Positions 18,385 through 27,737 of a DNA stretch of 47,503 nucleotides are shown piece after piece. Origin of the DNA: Actinomycetota bacterium (lineage in GTDB: Bacteria; Actinomycetota; Actinomycetes; S36-B12; UBA5976). How positions within the stretch are numbered: position 1 is the first letter of the stretch; every line of letters begins with the position of its first letter. The notes beneath the pieces are model-generated. The model made no database searches. It saw only the letters and a list, made by a program, of their open reading frames with translations, and was not told the DNA's origin. Made by a program: the position numbers and the translations under genes. Location: assembly GCA_947452755.1 (NCBI GenBank), contig CANGDT010000010.1, forward strand, positions 1 through 47,503. Direction: 5' to 3'.

Positions 18385-20466
18385 CTAGCACGGTGTTTCT
18401 GAAGGATCTGGCGTAGGCGTAGTCGTTTCTCCATTGACATCAACTACTGGCGTTGGTGTCACTGAACACAATGCAGATGAGCTTGCCGAAGCGCTTGATG
18501 ATGCAGAGGCCGATTTGCTTGCTGACTTTGACGGCACAGGCACCGCAGATGGGCTTGGCGTTTCGGTCGGCTTCACACCGTTTGGTTGACCCTTGGGCAG
18601 CGGTGCGAACTGTGAAGTTGGTGTATCAGCCAAAGCCGCCTTGTTGTACGCAGTCCAAATTCTTGTTGGGAACGAGGCACCGAATACGCGATACATGCCA
18701 CCCACACCGTGCAGTGTCATTGGGTTGCCATTTGCATCATCCTTGATCAACATCACTGAGGTCACAAGGTCCGGGGTAAATCCAGTGAACCAAGCCGACT
18801 TGTTGTCATCTGTGGTTCCTGTTTTTCCTGCAGCTGGACGACCTAGATTCGAGGCATATCCACCGGTTCCATGACGCACTACTTGCTGGAGTGCATAGTT
18901 CACGGTGTCGGCGACGTCTGTGCTGAACGCTTGAACTGGATGTCCTTGGTATTCATAAACCACATTGTTGTTTCGCGTGACGACCTTGGTGATGTAATGC
19001 GGACTTGCTTGCACACCACGTGCAGCAAATGTTGCGTACGCACCTGCGACATCAACAACGTGTGGGCTTGCCGTACCGAGCGTGAACGCCAAGTTCGGTT
19101 CAAGACCAGCCGTCGTGGATGGGATGCCGGCGCGAAGTGCGGACTGATACGCGGTCTGTAACCCGATGCGATCAGCAATTTGAATAAACACTGAGTTCAC
19201 TGATTGTTCGATACCTAACAGCACAGTGATTTTCTCGCCATAGGACTGACCCATGTCGTTGATGACATCGAAACCTTGGACCTTGGTGTGATTCTTTCCG
19301 CTGAACGTTGTTGCAAGCGAAATATTGTTTTCGACAGCTGCTGCCAAAGTGAAAGTTTTGAATGTTGAGCCAGCTTGACCAATCGCTTGCGTTGCGTTGT
19401 TGACTTGATTCTTTAAGAAGTCAGCGCCGCCATACATCGCAACCACATCACCGGTGCCTGGTCGCACAGAAGCAAGACCGATTCGCAAACCTTCAGTTCC
19501 TGTTTTTGGACCTTCTTGTTCGACCGCAGCCACTGCGGCATCTTGTGCCTTCTTATTGAACGTTGTTGTTACGCGGTAACCGGCACGGTTGATTTCATCT
19601 TCACTGATGCCGGCATCGATAAGCGACTTACGAACTTGTTCGACGAGGTAACCGGTTGTGCCACCGTAAGTATTTGGTGGAGTGAACTTTTTGATTTTTG
19701 GGAACTCCATAGTCGCGCGGGTTCCAGCATCAAGCCAGCCTGCATTCACCATTCCGTCAAGCACATAGTTCCAGCGCTCAGTCAATCCAGTTAGGTTTTT
19801 CTCTGGTGCTAAACCATTTGGTGCCTGAATGATTGCGGCTAGCAATGCGGATTCTGACACCGTCAAATTCGAAACTGGTTTTGCAAAGTACTGGCGTGAT
19901 GCGGTTTGAATACCGTAGGCACCGCGACCAAAATAAATCGTGTTTAAGTAATCGGCAAGAATTTGATCTTTACTTGTCACAGTCTCAAGCTTCATCGACA
20001 AAATGAGTTCTTTCACTTTGCGCTTGTATGTGCGATCCGCAGTGAGGTACGCATTCTTTGCGTACTGCTGTGTGATTGTCGACCCGCCTTGAGTTGAACG
20101 CTTAAAAACCGTGCTGTAAAAAGCTCGCACTAATCCCTTCGGTGAAAAGCCACCATGTTCATAAAAAGTTCGGTCTTCTGCAGCTAACACTGCATGTTGT
20201 GTGTCTAACGGTATTTGTTGAAAATCAACGGCTTCACGATTGGCTTCGCCTAAACGACCAATTTCTGTTTTCCCGTCGTCGTAATAAATGATTGTGGACT
20301 GTGCGCGCGACAATGCGCTTGCTGTCGGAACACTGGCAACACGGACGGCAACTACGAGAGCCAAAACCCCAAAGATGATGCCTGCGACACCAAGGGCCAA
20401 AATCTGAACAAACGAAGGTACCCATCGTCGCCAGCCGACTCGGTTCTTTCTGGGAAAGTTAAACAC
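18385..20466 (-). CDS. ponA: class A penicillin-binding protein (transglycosylase/transpeptidase)
   Basis: GT51 motifs AAEDRTFYEHGGF, GGSTITQQYAKNAYL; transpeptidase GSTFKTF (SxxK), SVNS and AGKTGTTDD (KTG). Confidence 0.93.
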   Translation of the reverse strand: MFNFPRKNRVGWRRWVPSFVQILALGVAGIIFGVLALVVAVRVASVPTASALSRAQSTIIYYDDGKTEIGRLGEANREAVDFQQIPLDTQHAVLAAEDRTFYEHGGFSPKGLVRAFYSTVFKRSTQGGSTITQQYAKNAYLTADRTYKRKVKELILSMKLETVTSKDQILADYLNTIYFGRGAYGIQTASRQYFAKPVSNLTVSESALLAAIIQAPNGLAPEKNLTGLTERWNYVLDGMVNAGWLDAGTRATMEFPKIKKFTPPNTYGGTTGYLVEQVRKSLIDAGISEDEINRAGYRVTTTFNKKAQDAAVAAVEQEGPKTGTEGLRIGLASVRPGTGDVVAMYGGADFLKNQVNNATQAIGQAGSTFKTFTLAAAVENNISLATTFSGKNHTKVQGFDVINDMGQSYGEKITVLLGIEQSVNSVFIQIADRIGLQTAYQSALRAGIPSTTAGLEPNLAFTLGTASPHVVDVAGAYATFAARGVQASPHYITKVVTRNNNVVYEYQGHPVQAFSTDVADTVNYALQQVVRHGTGGYASNLGRPAAGKTGTTDDNKSAWFTGFTPDLVTSVMLIKDDANGNPMTLHGVGGMYRVFGASFPTRIWTAYNKAALADTPTSQFAPLPKGQPNGVKPTETPSPSAVPVPSKSASKSASASSSASASSSALCSVTPTPVVDVNGETTTPTPDPSETPC

Positions 20467-20469
20467 AAC

Positions 20470-20928
20470 CTATTCCAACACATCTCGGGGCTTGCGTGGT
20501 GGAGTGCGGGGCGTGCCGTCTCCAAGTACATAAGAAATATGTAGGTGATTCCAGCCACAGCCACTGCACACCTCAACGACGTATACCCGGAAATGTCCAT
20601 ACTCAAACGCCATTACAGGCAGATCCGATGAGGAATGTATGCGTCCGGACATGAATCCCAGGTCATCACCGTATGTATATGTGACATGGACGAGTTCGTT
20701 TTTGGCGCAAATAGGGCACAGACGCTCAGTCTGTTCACCATGGTGCTTAGCGGCACGCAATAAGTAGGGGTCGGCGTCACACATCTGTTCGCGCACTAAG
20801 GCGTCAGTTTTCGCGTGTTCTAGAACAGATCTACGGGCCAGGGCATAGTCCAACACGTGTCTTGGGCGTGCTGGATCTGCCACATCTTCTTGAGGATGTG
20901 GGACTTGGCGTGGTGGTTCTTGGCTCAT
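20470..20928 (-). CDS. DUF5318-like protein
   Basis: LDYALARRSVLEHAKTDALVREQMCDADPYLLRAAKHHGEQTERLCPICAKNELVHVTYTYGD and a CSGCGWNHL zinc-knuckle-type motif. Longest ORF runs to 20979. Confidence 0.78.
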   Translation of the reverse strand: MSQEPPRQVPHPQEDVADPARPRHVLDYALARRSVLEHAKTDALVREQMCDADPYLLRAAKHHGEQTERLCPICAKNELVHVTYTYGDDLGFMSGRIHSSSDLPVMAFEYGHFRVYVVEVCSGCGWNHLHISYVLGDGTPRTPPRKPRDVLE

Positions 20929-21041
20929 TGTGCTCACACGGGAGCCTCGAATGCCCTGATTTCGCGGGGTTACGGCCATGTATCCACCTTAAGGCTTGAG
21001 AAACCGCACGAAATCAAGCAACTTGGTGACTTAGCACTATT

Positions 21042-21083
21042 TGATGTATCATTTTGATACATCACCAAACCATACTTTGGTGA
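21042..21083. promoter_or_regulatory. two adjacent perfect inverted repeats (candidate operators) upstream of the padR-like gene
   Basis: TGATGTATCA-ttt-TGATACATCA (21042..21064), then TCACCAAA-ccatac-TTTGGTGA (21062..21083). Confidence 0.7.
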
Positions 21084-21112
21084 CATACCCACGACCAGAT
21101 CAAGGACTTTCC

Positions 21113-21709
21113 ATGGCCAAGCGCTCTGCTGCTCTCGAGCTAGCAATTCTTGGTGTGCTTTCCGAAAGTCCACTTCATGGTTACGAACTTCGTAAGCGCC
21201 TCATTTCTGTACTTGGTTTATTCAGCACAATTTCCTACGGTGCGCTCTACCCGACCTTGAAGGGCCTGGTATCTCGCGGACTTCTCGTTGAACAAGATGA
21301 GAACCCAAGCGCCAAATATCCAAAACGCACGCGCATTGTGTACGCACTGACTCCTGCCGGCAAGGATCACTTCTCGGCGCTCGTTGCTGATAGCGGTCCA
21401 GGCGCGTGGGACGACGATGCATTTGCAGTACGCATGTCGCTGTTTGGCCAAACCGAAGTTGATACTCGTATACACATTTTGCAAGGTCGTCGTAGCCGTC
21501 TGGAAGAACGTCTCGACACATTACAAACAAATCTTGCCAAGGGCCGCGAACGTCTCGACTCGTACACCCTTGAACTTCAGCAACACGGACTTGATGCACT
21601 TGAACGTGAAGTGCGCTGGCTCAACGAACTCATTTCACGCGAAGAAGCTGGTGGCATGGCAACGCGCACTGCTCCAGCAAAAACAGATCTACAGACACAA
21701 AACAAATAG
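21113..21709 (+). CDS. PadR-family transcriptional regulator
   Basis: MAKRSAALELAILGVLSESPLHGYELRKRL...ISYGALYPTLKGLVSRGLL...YALTPAGKDHF; start moved from 21041 to ATG 21113. Confidence 0.92.
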   Translation: MAKRSAALELAILGVLSESPLHGYELRKRLISVLGLFSTISYGALYPTLKGLVSRGLLVEQDENPSAKYPKRTRIVYALTPAGKDHFSALVADSGPGAWDDDAFAVRMSLFGQTEVDTRIHILQGRRSRLEERLDTLQTNLAKGRERLDSYTLELQQHGLDALEREVRWLNELISREEAGGMATRTAPAKTDLQTQNK

Positions 21710-21773
21710 CTAACAATCACGACAAGAAATATTCAAGTAGAAATATTCACTGACGAAACAAGGAGGCTCCACA

Positions 21774-22844
21774 GTGAAGCAAATTAGAGTAGCCATCGTT
21801 GGCGTAGGTAACTGCGCCTCCTCACTCGTCCAGGGTGTTGAGTACTACAAGAACGCAGATCCAACCGCACAGGTTCCAGGTCTGATGCACGTACAGTTCG
21901 GCGAATACCACGTTAATTCCGTGAAGTTCGTTGCAGCATTTGATGTTGATGCCAAGAAGGTTGGCCAGGATCTTTCTGCCGCAATCTTTGCTAGCGAAAA
22001 CAACACCATCAAGTTCTCTGATGTTCCACCAACAGGTGTAACTGTTCAGCGCGGTCATACCTATGACGGCCTAGGCAAGTACTACCGTGAAATGGTTGTT
22101 GAATCAGACGATCAGCCAGTGGACATGATCAAGGCACTTAAGGACGCAGAAGTAGACGTACTCGTCTGCTACTTGCCAGTTGGTTCCGAGCAGGCTGCAA
22201 AGTTCTACGCACAGGTTGCAATCGATGCAGGCGTTGGATTTGTTAATGCACTTCCAGTCTTCATTGCAAGCACCAAGGAATGGGCAGACAAGTTCACCGC
22301 TGCTGGTGTTCCAATTGTTGGCGATGACATCAAGAGCCAGGTTGGTGCCACAATCACTCACCGCGTTCTTGCAAAGCTGTTCGAAGATCGTGGCGTTATC
22401 GTTGACCGCACCTACCAACTGAATGTTGGCGGCAACATGGACTTCATGAACATGCTCGAACGTGACCGTCTTGAATCAAAGAAGATTTCAAAGACCCAGT
22501 CCGTCACTTCACAGTTGTCGCATGACATCGGTGAACGCAACGTACACATTGGACCAAGTGACTACGTAGCTTGGCTCGATGACCGCAAGTGGGCATTTGT
22601 TCGTCTTGAAGGACGCGCTTTCGGTGACGCTCCATTGAACCTGGAATACAAGCTTGAAGTTTGGGATTCACCAAACTCCGCTGGTGTCATCATCGATGCT
22701 ATCCGTGCATGCAAGATTGCTCTTGATCGCGGAATTGGTGGACCAATCTTGTCCGCATCAAGCTACTTCATGAAGAGCCCACCAGTTCAATATGACGATG
22801 CTAAGTGCAAGCAAGAGGTTGAAGACTTCATCGCTGGCAAGTAA
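21774..22844 (+). CDS. ino1: inositol-3-phosphate synthase
   Basis: [99 protein letters not shown]. Confidence 0.96.
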   Translation: MKQIRVAIVGVGNCASSLVQGVEYYKNADPTAQVPGLMHVQFGEYHVNSVKFVAAFDVDAKKVGQDLSAAIFASENNTIKFSDVPPTGVTVQRGHTYDGLGKYYREMVVESDDQPVDMIKALKDAEVDVLVCYLPVGSEQAAKFYAQVAIDAGVGFVNALPVFIASTKEWADKFTAAGVPIVGDDIKSQVGATITHRVLAKLFEDRGVIVDRTYQLNVGGNMDFMNMLERDRLESKKISKTQSVTSQLSHDIGERNVHIGPSDYVAWLDDRKWAFVRLEGRAFGDAPLNLEYKLEVWDSPNSAGVIIDAIRACKIALDRGIGGPILSASSYFMKSPPVQYDDAKCKQEVEDFIAGK

Positions 22845-22856
22845 CAGCTAATAAAA

Positions 22857-22887
22857 ACAGGGTCTCCGGTTGGAGGCCCTGTTTTTT
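22857..22887 (+). terminator. intrinsic terminator after ino1
   Basis: acagggtctccggttggaggccctgttttttgttt: stem, GGTT loop and T run. Confidence 0.85.
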
Positions 22888-22948
22888 GTTTGCCCCAAAT
22901 TGGGGCGCTTTTCATCAAATACTTTTCGCTCGGGATACTCTTAAAAAC

Positions 22949-24268
22949 GTGGGAGTTGAACTTAAACGCGTTCGTCACATTTTTGTTCACGCCAATGCGC
23001 GCCGCCTTCTTTATGTCAGACTTTTTGGACAAGCTGGCGATGGCTTACTGCAAACTGCCTTGGCGACGTTCGTATTGTTTTCTCCGCAACGCGAAGCTGA
23101 CCCGAGTCGCATTGCATTGTCATTTGCAATCCTCCTGATTCCGTACTCGGTGGTTGGGCCATTTGTTGGAGTGTTCATAGATCGATGGCCACGCCGACAA
23201 ATTTTGATATTTGCCAATTCGCTTCGCGTCTTCACAATGGTCATGATTGCGTTCATCATCACGCAACATTCAGCAAATGGGTACCTGGCAATATTTGTGC
23301 TCGTTAGTTTGGGAATTAATCGTTTTGTTCAAGCTGCTCTCGCTGCCTCTTTGCCCCATGTGATTGGCAATGATGAACTCATCACAGCAAATTCACTTTT
23401 CCCAACTCTTGGAACAACTGCAGCATCACTTGCGGCAGCAAGCGGTCTAGCAATTCAACACCTCATTGGCAACACCGACTTTATCAATGCTGCTCTTGTC
23501 CTCGTTGGTGCAGTTGGAGCCGGTACTGCTGTTTTTGTTGCAACGTCTATTCGCCAACGTTTTGCACTCGGTCCGAGTCATAACGAAGGTGGCCGCGAAG
23601 ATATTCGCAATGTCTTTTTCGGACTTGCCCAAGGGGTACAGCGTGTGCGACTTAGTCCCCTCGTGCAAGTAAGCATGAGTGCGGTACTTCTGCAGAGATT
23701 TGCGTTCGGTGCAATTACAGTAAACACTCTGATTTTCTCACGGACACTTTGGTACGCGTCTAATGACGCAAATGCATCAGTCACTGCATTCGGTATGTGC
23801 GCAGGTGCTGCTGCAGCTGGTGCGTTTGCCGCAGCGATGCTCAGTGCACTGGTCCTCAGCGGCCATAGTCATATAGAGGGTCGCGACACCACTCGACCCT
23901 TGAAACTTATTCGTGTAATCGTTCTCAGTGGTTTTCTTTCAACTCTCGCTGTTGTGTGGGCCGCTTCAGCGCGCACGCTTGTTGCAACGTTGATTGCGGC
24001 GGCCACCCTTGGCTTCATTGGTCAAGTTTTAAAAATCAATGCAGACACAAACATTCAACAACAAATAGATGATGAGCATCGCGGTCGAGTATTTTCTCTT
24101 TTCGACATGGGTATCAATTTCTCGCTCGTCCTTGGCATCTGCGCATTTGCGCTGACAAGTGATCTGCGGACCATCGCTTGGCTTGACGCCTGTTTCATGG
24201 CTGTACCGCTCATTGCTGTTATCGGTTTGGCTATCGTGCAATACCGCAAGGCAGTGGCCCCGCGCTAA
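22949..24268 (+). CDS. MFS transporter
   Basis: ORF 22886..24268; likely GTG start at 22949; about 12 hydrophobic segments with MFS-type loops (DRWPRRQILIFAN, DDEHRGRVFSLFDM). Confidence 0.82.
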   Translation: MGVELKRVRHIFVHANARRLLYVRLFGQAGDGLLQTALATFVLFSPQREADPSRIALSFAILLIPYSVVGPFVGVFIDRWPRRQILIFANSLRVFTMVMIAFIITQHSANGYLAIFVLVSLGINRFVQAALAASLPHVIGNDELITANSLFPTLGTTAASLAAASGLAIQHLIGNTDFINAALVLVGAVGAGTAVFVATSIRQRFALGPSHNEGGREDIRNVFFGLAQGVQRVRLSPLVQVSMSAVLLQRFAFGAITVNTLIFSRTLWYASNDANASVTAFGMCAGAAAAGAFAAAMLSALVLSGHSHIEGRDTTRPLKLIRVIVLSGFLSTLAVVWAASARTLVATLIAAATLGFIGQVLKINADTNIQQQIDDEHRGRVFSLFDMGINFSLVLGICAFALTSDLRTIAWLDACFMAVPLIAVIGLAIVQYRKAVAPR

Positions 24269-25714
24269 TTATGAATTTTGGTCAGCCCACCAGGTGCGCA
24301 ATCGTTCAATGGCGACTTCACGGCTGAGTGGACCTTCGTCTAGCCGCACATCTAACATATGTTTATAAGCCTTGCCCACCAGAGGGCCTGCCGGCAAGTT
24401 AAGAATTTCCATAATTTCATTGCCATCAAGATCGGGTCGAACAGACTTTAATTCTTCAAGTTCAGAGAGCGCAGCGATACGCGACTCTAGGTCGTCGTAG
24501 GTTGCTGACAGAATCATTGCTCGACGTTGATTGCGCGTCGTGCAATCAGCACGCGTCAATTTGTGAAGTCGGTCAAGTTGATCATCGGCATCTCGTACGT
24601 AGCGTCGGACTGCCGAGTCAGTCCATTGACCTTGGCCGTAACCGTGGAAACGCAAATGTAATTCAATCAGTTTGGTGACTGCATCAATCACATCAGTTGA
24701 GAATCGTAGGGCCACTAATCGCTTACGGGCAATCTTGGCACCAACAACTTCGTGGTGATGGAAACTCACACCGCCACCAGTTTCAAAGCGTCGTGTTTTC
24801 GGTTTTCCAACATCGTGCAACAGCGCAGCTAAGCGCAGGATGAGGTCTGGTTCCATATGTGGTTCGTGAGTTTTTTCTAAATCAATTGCTTGCTGCAACA
24901 CAATCAGGCTGTGTTCATAAACATCTTTATGGCGATGATGTTCATCGATTTCAAGTTGCAGAGCTGGGAGTTCGGGCAAAATGATGTCGGCGATTTTTGT
25001 GCCTTCTAAAATTTCAAGACCACGAGTTGGGAAATCGCCAAGCAGTAACTTGCACAGCTCATCGCGCACGCGTTCCGCCGAAACAATTTCAATGCGCTCA
25101 GCCATTTCAGTTGCAGCAATCACAACATCTGCAACAACATTAAATCCAAGCTGGCTGGCGAATCGGGCCGCTCGCATCATGCGCAATGGATCATCACTGA
25201 ATGAAAGTTCAGCTGCTCGCGGCGTACGAATCAATTGACGTAACAAATCCTCAACGCCGCCATGTAAGTCAACAAACTCAAGTTGCGGGAGACGAATTGC
25301 CATTGCATTGATTGTGAAATCGCGTCGCACTAAATCTTCAGCAAGGTCAGAACCAAATGTGACGGCAGGCTTGCGGCTATCAGCGTCGTAATCTTCAGCG
25401 CGATAGGTAGTGATTTCGCATTCCATGTTCCCGCGCCGGGCGCCAACGGTTCCAAAAGCAATCCCGACGTCCCAAGTTGTATCGGCCCAGCCAGATATGA
25501 CATTCAGTATCTGTTCAGGGAGTGCATTTGTAGTGAAATCAAGGTCAGATATTGGCCGACCCAAGATCATGTCCCGAACAGGTCCACCTACCAATGCCAA
25601 TTCGTAGCCCGCATCAGCAAATAACTGGCCCAGTTCAACAACACCTTTAATGGTGCCCACTGCAGCAATTGCGACTGCTTCGGCTACTGCTGAAGGTGAC
25701 TCTGGGCTACTCAT
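24269..25714 (-). CDS. cca: CCA tRNA nucleotidyltransferase with HD domain
   Basis: LALVGGPVRDMILGRPISDLDFTT, RRDFTINAMA, DDPLRMMRAARFA, LLHDVGKPKTR. Confidence 0.94.
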   Translation of the reverse strand: MSSPESPSAVAEAVAIAAVGTIKGVVELGQLFADAGYELALVGGPVRDMILGRPISDLDFTTNALPEQILNVISGWADTTWDVGIAFGTVGARRGNMECEITTYRAEDYDADSRKPAVTFGSDLAEDLVRRDFTINAMAIRLPQLEFVDLHGGVEDLLRQLIRTPRAAELSFSDDPLRMMRAARFASQLGFNVVADVVIAATEMAERIEIVSAERVRDELCKLLLGDFPTRGLEILEGTKIADIILPELPALQLEIDEHHRHKDVYEHSLIVLQQAIDLEKTHEPHMEPDLILRLAALLHDVGKPKTRRFETGGGVSFHHHEVVGAKIARKRLVALRFSTDVIDAVTKLIELHLRFHGYGQGQWTDSAVRRYVRDADDQLDRLHKLTRADCTTRNQRRAMILSATYDDLESRIAALSELEELKSVRPDLDGNEIMEILNLPAGPLVGKAYKHMLDVRLDEGPLSREVAIERLRTWWADQNS

Positions 25715-25748
25715 GACGTACCTAGCCTAGATGTAATGAGAACTGTGC

Positions 25749-27737
25749 TTGTGGATGCGCAAGTATCCTTATTCAGTGAGGTGGAATCGGGAGCGCAAGC
25801 AATCGCGCATAGTCGGTTTAATTTCAGCACTTTGTCTATTAGTGGTGCCAGTACTGAACGGCTCAAGTGCATCCGCTGGAACTACCCAGGACCAATCACT
25901 CACAATTACCGGACTTCAGGTTCGAGCCGTCGGTGTCGGAACTCCTGCACATGAAGTGACTCTCTCGGGAATTTTGCGAAACGATTCCAGCAAGGATCTG
26001 AAGTCACCCACAATCAACCTGACCACCTTTGGTCCGTTGTATAGCCGCACTCAGGTTGCGCAGGTTAATGCTGGCGAACTCGATACTCAGGGTTACGTCC
26101 AAGCTGTCTCGAAAGTTCTCCCTGACGTTCCAGGTAATAGCACTTCACGTTGGTCGCTTGTCTTTATCGGAGATGACATTGTTGGCCACAATGCGGCTGG
26201 CGTCTTCTCGTTTGGTGCCAGGCTAAGTGATGCTCCACGTGTTGCTGATGCAATTTCGGTTCCATGGTTTTATAACTCAACGAAATTGTCACCGACTAAT
26301 GTCGTCTTTTCTATTCCGCTTTCGGCTTTAGAAGTTGCATCGTTTGGTTCAACAACAAGCCCAACGCAAGACGTTGTCCAGGACATTGCGCAAATCGCGG
26401 AGCTCACTTCAGCAACATTGGCCAGTCGCGTGAATTGGATTGTTGATCCTGAGATTCAACACGTTCTTACCGAGACAACGATGAGTGATGCACACTCTGC
26501 ACAGGTAGCAATGGTTTCGGCACAGCTTAAAGAACTTGCCACATCTTCTGTCGCGAGTCCCTACGGCTATGCAGACATCGGAGCTATGTACCGCGCAAAG
26601 ATGCAATCCGATCTTTCCGCAAGTATTTCGTCATCACCCAATGGAATTCCTGTTGTCTATCAGCCGACTAATAGTGCAATCGATAAAGTCACGCTGCGAG
26701 CGCTGACTCGAAAGAATGTCACGGCCCTAGTGGGAAACGATTCACTCTCAAACAGCGGACTCAACACTATTAATGCTGCAGTTCGGCTTCATGGCAACAA
26801 GGCCCTCGTGTTTGATGCTGCGGCCTCGGGATGTCTCACAAATTCAAATACCACTATGGACATTTTTAACGAGCAAGTTTGTCTCTCGAGCCAAATTTCC
26901 ATGATGACTGCAGAGTCACCGACGCAATCTCGTTCAGTAATAGTTCTCGCACCACTGAACTGGAATGTGAACGCCGCTCACTTGGACCAATTGATATCTT
27001 TTCTTTCCACACAAAATTGGGTAACTCTGGGTAACTGGAACACAGTTTTCAATCAATCACTTTCTGCACCTACTGTCACAACTCATGCACAGAATTATTC
27101 AAAGCTTCCAGTTGCACTGATCAACAATGTGATTAAGGTGGACACCTATACGCGTCGATTAAGTCAAGCTATCGATGATCCACTAGTTCAAGGCGAATTA
27201 AACCGTGTCCGGCTCAATGGATATTCAACCCGTTGGCAAAACTATTCGCTGGCATCACGATATGTTGATGCAAATGTGAAGATTCTGCGCGAAATAAATA
27301 GTTCCATTGTTATCCAGGCGACAAATCGCATTACGACCTCGAATGCGCAATCGTCAATTCCCATCACAGTCGCTAATCACACTCCATACGACATTAATGT
27401 GCGTGTTCATCTCGTTTCCAAGGCAAGTGAGCGCATCACATCTGATGGCTCAGACCTAACTAATATTCCAGGCGGAAAGCGAGTGACCGTCTCGGTACCA
27501 ATCACGCTCAATGGAACTGGTGTTGTCAACGTAACTGCGGTACTTCGCACTGCAGACGGCATGGGCATTGGCACCGGTGCTCGCCTTGAAATCGCCTCAT
27601 CAACATTCGAACGCCTAGCCCGCGCTTTGGTAGTTGGGGCCTTTGTTCTACTAATTATTTTGGCTGTAAGTAACTTCGTTCGCCGTAAATCTCGTGATGG
27701 CGAGGCACACTTAAGTAACGAGAGTGTGGGTGAGTGA
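25749..27737 (+). CDS. DUF6049-like large secreted/membrane-anchored protein
   Basis: N-terminal hydrophobic segment, long extracytoplasmic region, C-terminal TM; position directly upstream of murJ. TTG start in the ORF track, start uncertain. Confidence 0.7.
   Translation: MWMRKYPYSVRWNRERKQSRIVGLISALCLLVVPVLNGSSASAGTTQDQSLTITGLQVRAVGVGTPAHEVTLSGILRNDSSKDLKSPTINLTTFGPLYSRTQVAQVNAGELDTQGYVQAVSKVLPDVPGNSTSRWSLVFIGDDIVGHNAAGVFSFGARLSDAPRVADAISVPWFYNSTKLSPTNVVFSIPLSALEVASFGSTTSPTQDVVQDIAQIAELTSATLASRVNWIVDPEIQHVLTETTMSDAHSAQVAMVSAQLKELATSSVASPYGYADIGAMYRAKMQSDLSASISSSPNGIPVVYQPTNSAIDKVTLRALTRKNVTALVGNDSLSNSGLNTINAAVRLHGNKALVFDAAASGCLTNSNTTMDIFNEQVCLSSQISMMTAESPTQSRSVIVLAPLNWNVNAAHLDQLISFLSTQNWVTLGNWNTVFNQSLSAPTVTTHAQNYSKLPVALINNVIKVDTYTRRLSQAIDDPLVQGELNRVRLNGYSTRWQNYSLASRYVDANVKILREINSSIVIQATNRITTSNAQSSIPITVANHTPYDINVRVHLVSKASERITSDGSDLTNIPGGKRVTVSVPITLNGTGVVNVTAVLRTADGMGIGTGARLEIASSTFERLARALVVGAFVLLIILAVSNFVRRKSRDGEAHLSNESVGE

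Noticed and set aside
22892-22906. GCCCCAAATTGGGGC palindrome after the ino1 terminator as a separate regulatory element
   Set aside because: Most simply a second, weaker terminator stem followed by cgctttt; not enough to claim an operator.
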